Below, in pieces: positions 24,592 to 33,800 of a stretch of DNA of 64,000 nucleotides. A program made the position numbers and the translations under genes. The notes beneath the pieces are model-generated. The model ran no database searches. It worked only from the letters and a program-made list of their open reading frames with translations, and was not told the DNA's origin. Source of the DNA: Macrostomum hystrix (taxonomy: Eukaryota; Platyhelminthes; Macrostomidae); assembly GCA_950097015.1 (NCBI GenBank), contig CATNEN010000001.1, positions 24,060,501-24,124,500 on the forward strand, given 5' to 3'. How positions within the stretch are numbered: the stretch's first letter is position 1; every line of letters starts with the position of its first letter.

Positions 24592-25407
24592 ATGAGAAAC
24601 ATTGTTATCAACAGTGAACATGCTGAAGGTACTTCTAGTGACTTTCATTTTCACCTGCCTTCACCTATTTACTTGGATCGAAATGTGGACTATGAGGCAG
24701 GTCTGGTTGAAATCCATCTGCCTGCTTCATGGTACAATCTTGACGAACCTTACTGCGTCACTATCTCAGTTGGAAGAGAGCACGAGGCCCTGGTTCTTCA
24801 ACCTGGACGCTTTGCTAGAGTGGAGGAGCTGGTGGAGTGCCTGAATGAGCTGTTGGCCAACTCTGAGTCTCTGTTCTTTGATGCGAGGAGCGACAGAGAT
24901 GCTGAAATGGAGGCTGATGAATCAGGTCTGCTGGGACGTCGCGGTGATGCTAGGGACTTTGGAATAAAAATTGACATTCAAAACTCGAGAACAGTAGTGC
25001 AGAACAACACAGTGCAGGCAGAGCTGCATCTTCCGCCTAGCAAGATTCTGCAATGGCTTGGATTCAGCAACCAGGGATCAGTGAAAGTTCGACCTGGGCG
25101 GCTTGTCTCAGAGCGCTGCATCGGCTGCCCGCGCACCAATCTGATTAATGTGCACTGCAGCATCGTTGAGTCGAGCAATTGCAACGGCAACTCACTGCTG
25201 AGAACAGTTCGAATGAAACCTGATGCAGAATGGGGAAACTATCTGAGCCAAGTGTTTAAGAAAACCATCTTCTTTCCAATTCCGAGGATCAATTTTTTAC
25301 ACAGCCTTCGAGTTCAACTGCGAGATATTTTTGGTAGCCTTCTGGCCGCTCAGTCCTGCAGTCCCGTTCTGCTGACAGTTCAGATTCGGGAGAAAAGAAT
25401 TCAATGA
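24592..25407 (+). CDS. Penton-like minor capsid protein (Polinton)
   Basis: 271 residues from the first ATG at 24592; an upstream in-frame GTG is ignored. The N-terminus has the pattern SSDFHFHLPSPIYLDRNVDY then AGLVEIHLPASWYNL, as in the single-jelly-roll penton proteins of Polintons and adintoviruses. It would form capsid vertices. The stop codon overlaps the next start (ATGA at 25404-25407). Assignment rests on the motif and on position before the core and major capsid genes. Confidence 0.75.
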   Translation: MRNIVINSEHAEGTSSDFHFHLPSPIYLDRNVDYEAGLVEIHLPASWYNLDEPYCVTISVGREHEALVLQPGRFARVEELVECLNELLANSESLFFDARSDRDAEMEADESGLLGRRGDARDFGIKIDIQNSRTVVQNNTVQAELHLPPSKILQWLGFSNQGSVKVRPGRLVSERCIGCPRTNLINVHCSIVESSNCNGNSLLRTVRMKPDAEWGNYLSQVFKKTIFFPIPRINFLHSLRVQLRDIFGSLLAAQSCSPVLLTVQIREKRIQ

Positions 25408-25784
25408 ATTACCAGCAGCTTATTCGGCAGTATTCGGGTGCGCGAACTGGCAAGCAGCCTGCACTGTACGGCTGCGGGAGCTCACCGGGACTCATGACGT
25501 TCCAGCCCCCATCGACTGCTCCATCAACGCTAGCTGCTGCTGGTCTCCCCAATGCTAAAAACTCTTCTATGCAATCAAAACGAAGGAAAAGAAAGTTGAA
25601 AAAAAGTAATAGTAATCATTGCAAAGACAACAAGATAAAGAAGAGCAGATCAAGAAGGAAGCAGAAAAGTTCAAGCAGGAAAAAGCTTAAGAAGAAGAGA
25701 ACTGGGAAGAGCAAGAAAGCAACAAGAAGGAAGCGAAAAGTCAGCAGCAAAACTGTGAAGCGCGTACTGGACTCTCTGTCATAG
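25404..25784 (+). CDS. Highly basic core-like protein (Polinton)
   Basis: 126 residues. The first 50 are neutral; residues about 55-122 are dominated by Lys, Arg and Ser, like adenovirus core proteins or histone tails. It probably condenses the packaged genome, inferred from composition and from its place between penton and major capsid genes. LYGCGS near residues 21-26 fits the adenain-type cleavage pattern (M/I/L)XGX-G, which would suit processing by the protease at 27071. It overlaps the preceding gene by 4 bases. Confidence 0.6.
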   Translation: MNYQQLIRQYSGARTGKQPALYGCGSSPGLMTFQPPSTAPSTLAAAGLPNAKNSSMQSKRRKRKLKKSNSNHCKDNKIKKSRSRRKQKSSSRKKLKKKRTGKSKKATRRKRKVSSKTVKRVLDSLS

Positions 25785-25787
25785 ACA

Positions 25788-27071
25788 ATGGCTTACGGAT
25801 TCAACCCCAGGCTCGACCTGTTCAAGACACCTGTGCTGCAGACTTGCATTGAGAAATCTGCCTATGTTGACATTCATCCTGTGAATTCCATTGTCGCAAA
25901 CTCACCCATTGAATTTGACTGCCACCAATCAGCTGATGAGTACACCGATTTAGTTAACTCATTTCTCTACATTCGGTGCCGCATTGTGAGACTGAATGGA
26001 GCATTGATGAGGGAGGATGAGCTGGGTGAGGATGGAGTTGTTGCAGACCGCAGAGACAGCAATGTGCATCCGGAAAATTTTGTTCTATCCACAGCCTTCT
26101 CAGATGTAATTGTTAGCATTAACCAGCGAATCGTCTCTGGGGGTGACCAGCTGTACCCGTACCATGCCTACTTCAAAGCACTGATGAGCTCATCCGATGC
26201 ACAGCAACTCAAATTTCACTCTGCCGGTTTCTTGGAACCCGACTCAGCTGATGAGGACCACACTGAGAACCACAGGACCTCCCAATGGAGGGAATATGCG
26301 GGACCACTCCTTAGCGACATTTTCCAGTGCCCTGTGTTTCTGCTGAACAATTTGCACCTGCACATCAAACTGGTGCCCAGTGATGGAGCATTTGGAATCA
26401 GAGCTCCAGCCGCCAACAACACCGCCTACAGGATGGAAATATCGCACTGCATCCTCTATCTTCGCCGAGTCAAAGTTCTGCCCCACATCAGCTTGGCTCA
26501 CGAGCAGGGACTGACTAATCAGAATGCGCTCTACCCAATTGAGCGAACTGAAATGCAAAACTTCATCCTGCCCCAGGGAATTCAGTCAAAAAATATTGAA
26601 GGATTCACGCACGGAAAGCTCCCGAAATTCATCATGCTGGCCTTCGTCAACCACCGAGCCTTCAATGGGCACCATCATTCCAGCCCGTTCCAGTTCCAAA
26701 ACTTCAACCTGAGTCAGCTTGCTCTCAAGAAAGGGGGTGAATCCATGTGCCACGGGGCATTTACACCTGAGAACAATTCGTTTGTGAGAGAGTATTTGCA
26801 CTACCTGAAAAGCTGTCAATCTGCGAGCCACACCAACTCGGTTCCATCGATTCCCTACCAGCTCTTCTCAAACGAGAACACAGTGTTCGCATTCGATCTG
26901 ACACCCGAGGGAGCGGCTCTGTGGTACGGGCAGAAGGAGGGAAACCTGCGGCTGGAGATTCGGTTCCGACAGGCCTTGGATGAAGCCGTGTCCCTGATTG
27001 TCATGTGTGTGTATGACTCACTGATTGAGGTCACCAAGCACAGGGAGCTATTGCTGGACTATTCATCTTAA
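25788..27071 (+). CDS. Major capsid protein, double jelly-roll (Polinton)
   Basis: 427 residues. The N-terminal pattern (a preparatory strand, then IEFDCHQSADEYTDLVNSFL followed by Tyr and a beta strand) is characteristic of Polinton and adintovirus hexon-like proteins. They start the first jelly-roll with D-Y-[IT]-D-L-x-x-[ST]. Further beta-rich segments and QNFILPQGIQSKN fit the family. It forms the trimeric hexon of the predicted icosahedral capsid. Its stop overlaps the protease start (TAATG, 27069-27073). The gene is intact, so the element could in principle build particles; that is inference. Confidence 0.85.
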   Translation: MAYGFNPRLDLFKTPVLQTCIEKSAYVDIHPVNSIVANSPIEFDCHQSADEYTDLVNSFLYIRCRIVRLNGALMREDELGEDGVVADRRDSNVHPENFVLSTAFSDVIVSINQRIVSGGDQLYPYHAYFKALMSSSDAQQLKFHSAGFLEPDSADEDHTENHRTSQWREYAGPLLSDIFQCPVFLLNNLHLHIKLVPSDGAFGIRAPAANNTAYRMEISHCILYLRRVKVLPHISLAHEQGLTNQNALYPIERTEMQNFILPQGIQSKNIEGFTHGKLPKFIMLAFVNHRAFNGHHHSSPFQFQNFNLSQLALKKGGESMCHGAFTPENNSFVREYLHYLKSCQSASHTNSVPSIPYQLFSNENTVFAFDLTPEGAALWYGQKEGNLRLEIRFRQALDEAVSLIVMCVYDSLIEVTKHRELLLDYSS

Positions 27072-27616
27072 TGAAAGTTGATATGGATGCCCTTCAGCTG
27101 CGTTCTCTTGCTAGATCCTTCCTGCTCAACAATCGAATCTTGATAGTCACCCTTTGCTTAAAGCAAAAGACCTGGATAATAAACTGGGATGAAGGAAGAA
27201 TGCGTGAGAAAATTCCCAATCACAACAGAATCATCAGCTTCTTCTTGATAAAACACAGCGTCTCGTTTGGACACTGGGTTGCATGTTTTGTTGACAATGG
27301 AAATGTAGTTGAATTATTTGATTCTCTCGGTTGGAATGCACAGACTCTGAATGCCATCCACCAATTTTTTGCTAATAAATTCAAGTTTCCTTTCCGCATG
27401 CTTTGCAATGTTAACCGAATCCAATGCAGTCAGTCGGACAAGTGCGGACTTTTCTGTCTCTATTTTGCATATCAAAGAATTGTTTTGAAGCGATCATTCG
27501 AATGGATTCTGCGAAATCTACACGTGAAAGAAAACTGCCCGTTGAATGACAGAATGCTTTGTCAGTTTGAAGCCAGCTTAAGAAAAAGAGGTTCATGGCG
27601 AAAAAGAAATACTTGA
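27071..27616 (+). CDS. Adenain-like cysteine protease (Polinton)
   Basis: 181 residues, C5/C48 (adenovirus protease/Ulp1) fold. Catalytic His68 is in FGHWVACF, Asp84 in ELFDSLGW, the oxyanion Gln118 in RIQCSQS and Cys125 in DKCGLFCL. Spacing and order match adenain. It probably processes capsid and core proteins. It starts one base inside the preceding stop and ends 18 bp before the ATPase gene. All catalytic residues are present. Confidence 0.92.
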   Translation: MKVDMDALQLRSLARSFLLNNRILIVTLCLKQKTWIINWDEGRMREKIPNHNRIISFFLIKHSVSFGHWVACFVDNGNVVELFDSLGWNAQTLNAIHQFFANKFKFPFRMLCNVNRIQCSQSDKCGLFCLYFAYQRIVLKRSFEWILRNLHVKENCPLNDRMLCQFEASLRKRGSWRKRNT

Positions 27617-27633
27617 AATAAAGCCCAACAGAG

Positions 27634-28281
27634 ATGGAGTCAGAAAGAGTGTACTATGATGTCCGCCTGCGACAGGGCAGCTGCATGATGGTCTGCGGAC
27701 CCACCAATGCTGGAAAGACAACCTTCGTGAAGCATCTAATACAGTACAGGGATGTATTATTCGACATCCAGCCTGGGAGAGTGCTCTGGTACTATGGGAT
27801 CGCACAGCCAGCGCATGCAGAGCTGAGCAGTCTTGGTGTGCAACTGCATCAGGGATTACCCACTAACTTTGAGAGCTCATTGATGAGCAATGATCTGGTC
27901 ATTTTTGATGACATGATTGATGAAACTTCTAACTCTGCTTCAATGCGAAATATTTTCACTGGACTCGCCCATCACCTGCCATGCTTTCTTGTAATGCTCA
28001 CTCAGAATATGTTTTTCAAGGGCAAGGAGTTGCGCACCATGAGCTTGAACACGATGTACTATGTGATCCTTAAAAACCCCAGAGACCAGCTGCAGATCGC
28101 TGCATTGGGCAGGCAGTGCTTTCCAGAGAAGCCTGGCTTCCTGCTTGAGGTGTTCAAGCATGTCACAGCGCAGGGCAGGGGGAGCTACCTGTTTCTGGAC
28201 TTTCACCCTTGCACTCCCGATGAGCTGCGAGTACGAGCCAGAATTCTGCCCAATCAGAGGCCACATCTGGTTTATGCTTAA
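27634..28281 (+). CDS. FtsK/HerA-type genome-packaging ATPase (Polinton)
   Basis: 215 residues. Walker A GPTNAGKT is at 22-29, Walker B LVIFDD at 88-93, and a sensor-like TQN at 123-125. This is the A32-like ATPase conserved in Polintons, virophages and large DNA viruses, which pumps the genome into the capsid. Length is typical. Its position between the protease and small late genes is also typical of the class. Confidence 0.93.
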   Translation: MESERVYYDVRLRQGSCMMVCGPTNAGKTTFVKHLIQYRDVLFDIQPGRVLWYYGIAQPAHAELSSLGVQLHQGLPTNFESSLMSNDLVIFDDMIDETSNSASMRNIFTGLAHHLPCFLVMLTQNMFFKGKELRTMSLNTMYYVILKNPRDQLQIAALGRQCFPEKPGFLLEVFKHVTAQGRGSYLFLDFHPCTPDELRVRARILPNQRPHLVYA

Positions 28282-28324
28282 GAATATAGGTTGAGAAATG
28301 CTATTAGCCTGAATTATTGCAACT

Positions 28325-28648
28325 ATGGAAGTGTTCGAAGCTCATCAAAGTTTATTTGAAGTCCTTGCCTCTCCCAAATATACAATTAGCCTCAAGCGCG
28401 CAATAATAAAGCTGAGTCCGAAAGAAGCTTGCACTTTTCTTGTCGAGGCCTGTTACAACCTATTGAAAGAGAATTTGCCATTTTCTCTTGTTGAAAAGAC
28501 AGCGCTATTGAAATCTAAAAATATAATCCGCAGGATTCCCCGGCAAAGAAAACAGAGTGACTTACTCAAAGCTTCTTTTATCAGAATCCTCCCCATTCTG
28601 CTGAAACTTGTGAAAAAGAAGAGGAAAAGAGATGCACAAATTCAATGA
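28325..28648 (+). CDS. Small basic helical Polinton protein
   Basis: 107 residues, alpha-helical and basic. The middle (LVEACYNLLKENLPFSLVEK) resembles small proteins that follow the ATPase in many invertebrate Polintons, in which a conserved helix with N-[VL]-P is followed by a Lys-rich segment and a hydrophobic tail. Here the tail is IRILPILLKLVKKKRKR. Possible roles are core or membrane-active virion protein. Function is not known. Family recognition is from memory and moderate. Confidence 0.55.
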   Translation: MEVFEAHQSLFEVLASPKYTISLKRAIIKLSPKEACTFLVEACYNLLKENLPFSLVEKTALLKSKNIIRRIPRQRKQSDLLKASFIRILPILLKLVKKKRKRDAQIQ

Positions 28649-28649
28649 G

Positions 28650-29291
28650 ATGGTTCTGATCTCAAGGTCCGAGTATGAAATGCTGAGGAGGAGTGCCAAG
28701 ACCATTGAGTCTGTGAGTGACACGGCCATAAAGCAGGCACAGATGAAATGTGATGATATCCTGTTGGCCCAAGACTGCCCAGATGATATGAAGACAGCCC
28801 TGTACCAGAGTGCCATGAAGAGCTTGCTGTCAAAGCGAAAGCAGGCAGGGAAGGAAACTGCATCTGAAGACAAGAAAGCGAAGATGGTGAAAGCTGAGAC
28901 GCCACTAAGGAGCTGGGAAGAAAAGATCTGCCAGTCAGTGCCACAGAAGTTCAAACCCAGGGCTCGCAGTCTATGGGCCATCCTATCTGGCACCGAGTCT
29001 GCCATCCGTGTGTCCGATAATGGGGAGGTGAATATTTCTGGGAACTTGATCCCTGCCTCAAACATAGTGGATTTAATTCTGCACACAGTGAAGGACTCAA
29101 AAAGTTCCAGTGAGCCTGTGGGATGGGCTGCTTTCAGTGACTTGCTTCGTCAAAAGAATCTCAATGTGCCAATGTCAGCCGTAGGAAAATCTGTACAAAA
29201 AGAAATTCTGGAGTCAATTGAGAGCAAAGACGCACAGCCTTCAACCAAAGGACTGGGCAGCAAGTCTGCGTGGCTGAGGTTGAATAGGTGA
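28650..29291 (+). CDS. Conserved Polinton protein of unknown function
   Basis: About 213 residues from the ATG at 28650; an in-frame ATG at 28632 would overlap the previous gene. The N-terminus (MVLISRSEYEML) and the C-terminal block (GNLIPASNIVDLI, later EPVGWAAFSDLL) resemble a protein often encoded after the ATPase in cnidarian and other invertebrate Polintons. The central region is charged and probably coiled. Function unknown. Confidence 0.6.
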   Translation: MVLISRSEYEMLRRSAKTIESVSDTAIKQAQMKCDDILLAQDCPDDMKTALYQSAMKSLLSKRKQAGKETASEDKKAKMVKAETPLRSWEEKICQSVPQKFKPRARSLWAILSGTESAIRVSDNGEVNISGNLIPASNIVDLILHTVKDSKSSSEPVGWAAFSDLLRQKNLNVPMSAVGKSVQKEILESIESKDAQPSTKGLGSKSAWLRLNR

Positions 29292-29300
29292 AGAAAAAGT

Positions 29301-29308
29301 ATTTAAGA
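29301..29308 (+). promoter_or_regulatory. Possible TATA-like element
   Basis: TATTTAAG lies about 50 bp upstream of the ATG at 29356 in the short gap after the preceding gene. It could start a transcript for the last two plus-strand genes. Confidence 0.35.
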
Positions 29309-29355
29309 AAGGCAGCACAGTCGAATTCTGCTGGTTTTAAGGCACCCGCTTGAGC

Positions 29356-29864
29356 ATGAACTACATAGACATTCAAGGCTTCCCGTGTGATGGAGAGAAT
29401 GATAACTTCATCGTGAAGGAGCTGGCAGTCCTCGAAGTAAAAAAGGGAAGCTACCACATTTCCCACCATGTGTACGCCCCACCGCATCCGTGGGAGAGAG
29501 TGTCACCCGACATGCGAATGTACTACAGTCAGCTCACGAAACATCAGCATAAATTCAAGTGGAGCGATGGAAGCCGGCCGTATTTTCAATTGGCCGATGA
29601 CATTGTGAGCATTGGAGGCGGAGTCACTTGGACAAGCGGAGAGGAAAAATCTATTTTTCTGACTGAGCTGCTAGGCAGACAGGTATTCAACCTAGACGAT
29701 CTGAGCTCACCTTCCACCAAGGAGTCAGCTAGCGGCTGTGCTGTGAGAAATGCATTGCTGTACTACAGTTGGCTAAGGCCAAAGTTCTGCATCAGCTTAA
29801 GAAGCGAGCAGTGTCCATGGCACAAGAGTTTCAGCGACATCAGCAGTCAAAGTATTCAAAATGA
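29356..29864 (+). CDS. Conserved 'IDIQGF' protein, possible frameshift at its C-terminus (Polinton)
   Basis: From the ATG at 29356. The N-terminus (NYIDIQGFPCDG, later FIVKELAVLEV, then ISHHVYAPPHPW) matches a protein common in invertebrate mobile-element gene sets. Its fold is not certain to me; an RNase H-like nuclease is a guess. The annotated frame stays open to 30192, but from about 29800 it reads through the TBP-like gene and looks artificial. Another frame is open from 29733 and stops at 29862-29864, overlapping the TBP-like ATG as ATGA, the same junction style used elsewhere in this cluster. A small indel between about 29733 and 29780 is therefore likely. Sequencing error, decay or frameshifting cannot be told apart. 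Confidence 0.5.
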
Positions 29865-30424
29865 GTGCAGGAACCACAACACTGAGTGTCACCAACCTGG
29901 TTGGCGGAGTGGATCTGAAACTGGTTGGAGGCAGGGGCGCCCAGCTGCCTCTAAGAGAACTGGCTCTCAGCATGGCGCATGTGATCTACCGACCCGTTTG
30001 GCCCCGGGTGCTCATCAAGCAGATGCGAAATCCCAGGGTAACTCTGCTGCTCTACCCCACTGGGCAACTGAGCATCTGTGGCGCCAAGAGCTACGCAGAC
30101 GCGGCCAGGGCTGCCCGTCGCTTCGTGGCTATGCTGCATCGCAGAGTGCCGGTTCAACTGCTGCCTCCTCAATCCATTTGTGTTCGAATTAAAACTATTA
30201 CTGCAAAGGGCAACCTGGACTTATGCGGTGCTTTATCGCTGTCTGATTTGCGCAACATTCTACCCAGCGCAACTTATGAACCTGAATCGTTTTCTGCTTT
30301 AATCTGTAAACTTCCCTTTTGCAAATGTTTGCTTTTCCATAACGGCTCATTTGTTCTCAGTGGAGCTCGCTCTCTGCGACAATTGCATTCTGATGTTGAG
30401 CATCTAGCAGCTCTCATCAAGTGA
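29861..30424 (+). CDS. TATA-binding-protein-like protein (Polinton)
   Basis: 187 residues, the size of a TBP core alone. Two internal repeats match the TBP saddle. Repeat 1 (about 7-95) contains NPRVTLLLYPTGQLSICGAK followed by AARAARRF. Repeat 2 (about 105-187) contains YEPESFSALICKL and LLFHNGSFVLSGAR. These correspond to the TBP patterns P-R-x-T-x-L-[IL]-[FY]-x-[ST]-G-[KQ]-x-x-x-[TS]-G-A-[KR] and YEPE-x-F-x-[AG]-LI. Tyr65 and Phe159 fall where TBP has DNA-kinking phenylalanines. Last gene of the plus cluster; an AATAAA cluster follows at about 30436. It probably binds promoters; whether it serves only the element is unknown. Confidence 0.82.
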   Translation: MSAGTTTLSVTNLVGGVDLKLVGGRGAQLPLRELALSMAHVIYRPVWPRVLIKQMRNPRVTLLLYPTGQLSICGAKSYADAARAARRFVAMLHRRVPVQLLPPQSICVRIKTITAKGNLDLCGALSLSDLRNILPSATYEPESFSALICKLPFCKCLLFHNGSFVLSGARSLRQLHSDVEHLAALIK

Positions 30425-30893
30425 CTTGAATTATAAATAAATAAATGTCTGTGAAAGCCTGAGCAGTGGATCCGCTTTGAATTCAATGTAATATTTGGAA
30501 GAATAGAAGCCAAATTAAAATTTCGCAGACTTCTTTTTTTAATGCAAGCAAAGAGTACGGTAAGTTCATGCATACATTCCACTAACACACAGAAAATACG
30601 AGCTTACTCCATCCATCGCTCGTCGCATAAAAGACAACAAAAATAGAAAAATATGAAAAATAGAAAAATCAATTCCCACCACCTCATCAATTGACTTTGA
30701 AAAATTTTAATTGCAGCGGAATTCTTTCATAAATATAAAAATACAAAATACAAGAAGACCAAATACAAGACGACAACTCACACAATGTCTTCAGATAGCA
30801 TAATAAGCACAAATACAAAGGATGATTTCATTTAAAAGCACTCAAACTGAATCCTGTCCAACTAGCACGCAGAATATTCACTGGTGAATTGCT
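30425..30893. other. Convergent 3' region between Polinton gene clusters
   Basis: AT-rich gap between the plus-strand cluster and the polymerase gene. ATAAATAAATAAATG at about 30435 offers poly(A) signals for the TBP-like gene. No gene seen. Confidence 0.5.
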
Positions 30894-33800
30894 TTACGCC
30901 TTCGGCTGCTTTGCATCTCGTCCCGACAAGCTAGGTGGTAGCAGGACTCGCTTCCTGGTCGTAGTAGCATTTAGATGATTCCAGAGGTTGACATGGCCGA
31001 ACGGAAGGCTGACATTCGACGAAGTCCACGCTCTCTTGTCCTCCCACATTGTCAACGCCTTCTTCACCTGCTCGATCGTGTACACTTCATGCCTGACGCT
31101 GCTGATTCGTCGGACAGTCACATTGAGCTGAGTGAGGCAGTGATAGGCAGCAGCAAAGTCTTCATGCGTGATGGCACGCTTCACGACGGCCTTCTGTACG
31201 CCCTTGGCCGTCTTCTTGTCTGGTAAAGTCGACTCCTGCGCACTCTTGAACGAGTACAGTTTAGGCTTCAGAAGAATCCACTCTTTGTAGATGGAACCAG
31301 CAGATTCATCTTTGATGCAGCCCAGTCGAGCCTTCAAGCCGTCAGATCGAAGCGGATGCTGAATCGGGTAGTTAGACGTGTCCAACAGACCTCTGTCAAT
31401 CATAGTGGGCAGCATGTGCTTCTGGACATCGATGTTTTTCACGCACAGAAATAGAGAATCTGTGTCACCACCGCAAAGTTGAATCTTGGCAGCACTGGAA
31501 GTCAACTCAAACCACGGCTTCAGTTTTTCGTAGAAGAGAGCGTACATGATGAGCTTTGACAAATCGAGTACGCATTGTCCGATGTACACAGGCCGATCGA
31601 GGCGCACAGAAGTCTTGTTAAGTTGGAAGACGGACAGATTCTCCTTGATGATGCTGAACTCTTTCAGATTCGGCTTTGAGGCGAGCACTTGGGCCTGATG
31701 GTCACCGTTGCAAATTCTGACATCCCTTCGCTTCCGAACATTCTCCATTGTCTTTCCGAATAGGCTGTTGTTTTTGCTCTTGTAGTAGTTCTTTTCAAAC
31801 TCAGTGCTTGCCCTTGAGCGCTTCTCGCTATTGCTGTCTATGTAGCTCTTGAAAACCTGCTCCTGTCGAAAGCTAATTGCCTTTCGAAATGCAAGGACTC
31901 GCATCCCTTGCTGTAGGTAGAACTTGAGCACTCTACTGTGCACAACATAAGCTTCTTTGTCTAGACATGTGAGCAGCAGCTTTTGTGCACCATTATACTT
32001 CTTGTTCGGATTCAGCTGGAGCCAGAGTTGCTGCATGTAAGCAGGGAAATCCTCGAAAGCAACGGTTCCCTTCTCAGGTGCTAGCGGCAGCTCTTCAGTC
32101 CGCTGGTGAATAGAGTCCGGATAGTGCAAGTCTACTTCGATCAGATAAGCATGAGAAGCGTCATCTTGTAGGTTGAGGATGGTGCTCTCGTTCCACTGTT
32201 GTAGCTCATCGGACTCAATCCACTTGAAATCACTCACTGGCAGCGGCATGGACAGTGCTTGACCATAGAGATTATTGACATCCAAAGGCAGCAGATACCT
32301 CGTCTCTTCATCATCAGCACTGCTGCTTGAGCACACCTGATGCACGTTCGTAAAGGTCATTCCTCCGCGGATTCCAGCTTCAAACATCCGGTACATGTCT
32401 CCATCAACAAGAAGCTCCAAGCGGCGCCTTGCGCACTTCAGCGCTGATTCAAACGACAGTCCTGGAGCAGTGATGAAGTGAACGGGATCCAGGCCATCGT
32501 CAGCAAGGCTCAGTCTCCTGAATGACTCAAAGGCGTCGGCCAATTGACGAATGTCCAGTTCGAGGTAGGACATCATGTACTCGCCAAGGTCTTTGACCTG
32601 TAGCTCGCGCCACGCTTGTTTTGCGTGCTCATAATCTGCGTCTGAGCAGAACGATTGTGTGAGCACATTGAAGAAGCTCTCTTGTGATGGTAGCTCCGTC
32701 ACATGCAAATCCGAGGGCCGCTTGACAAAGTCATAGGGAAAAACCCCTTTACTGAGAAGAATGTTGTTAGATAGCAACGGCCGATGCAGCTTCATCTCGA
32801 GTGTAAGCGGACAGCTGTCAGCATTCAAAGTGCACATCACAGTCTCCAGACTGCAGCCTAGAAAGTTTAGAGAATCCAGAAACTGAATGGTGAAATTCAC
32901 GGGTCGCTTTTTACCAGATGGTAGTGTGAATTCGCCCACTTGAAACTCAACTTTCAGGCACATGTAGCGCTCGCTCGTCTGTGGAATCACGCTCATCTTC
33001 CAGTGCTCCATCTTGCACAGTGCCGTTGAAAAAATCAAGTGTAGATCATAGCAGCTGAGATTGTGGAAGTACACAGGCAAAAAGCGTCGATTCAGCTGAG
33101 CCTTCATATTGCATTCCGCGCAAGCAGCACCTCGGAAAAGCCCAGTGAGATGATCGTGATCCCAATGCTTATCAGGCCCACTTTTGAAGAGATGAGAGCA
33201 GTAGCAGCAAACCTGTGCGCCTTCAAACTTTCTTGTTGCTTCATCATTCACAATCTTCTTCTGATAGCTGTGCTCCCGGTTCCAAAAGTAGACTTCCCGT
33301 GCGAGCACCTCAAGCGAACGCAGAAATCGCTCAACGCATAAATCCGGATCGTCTTCTCGGAAAAGTTGCAGACTCTGGCTTCCTTGCTTGAGTCTTGGAC
33401 CCACACTGTCTCCCTTTTGAACTAGGAGGTAGCCAATTGCGGCCGGAACGTGCTGTGACAGCTTTCGAAGACGACCAGCTTCTTCAGGTTCGTCATTGAC
33501 ACTGGAATTGAAAGACTCAATGTCTGCATAGACTACAAATGGTGGTGAAATTGTCTTCTGCCAGCTACCAAAAGCAAGGATGTTGTTTGTCTCTGTCGGC
33601 AAAATCTCCTTGACAACGCAATCATCTGACTGATAGCAGCCCCTGCGATGTTCTTGCAGTCTCTCCTCTGACCTGAAGGCGGACAAGCAGCGCTCGCACC
33701 ATTTGCGCTGATGAAGGCCGTCTTTGCTGTTGAGTAGGCGATTCAGACTCACAACAGCGCACCAGTGAGCACTGCCTGACTTCTCATCAACAAGGTACAG

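Noticed and set aside
29865-30192. C-terminal half of the 280-residue frame
   Set aside because: It overlaps the TBP-like gene in another frame and has shadow-like composition; the TBP frame has clear family motifs.
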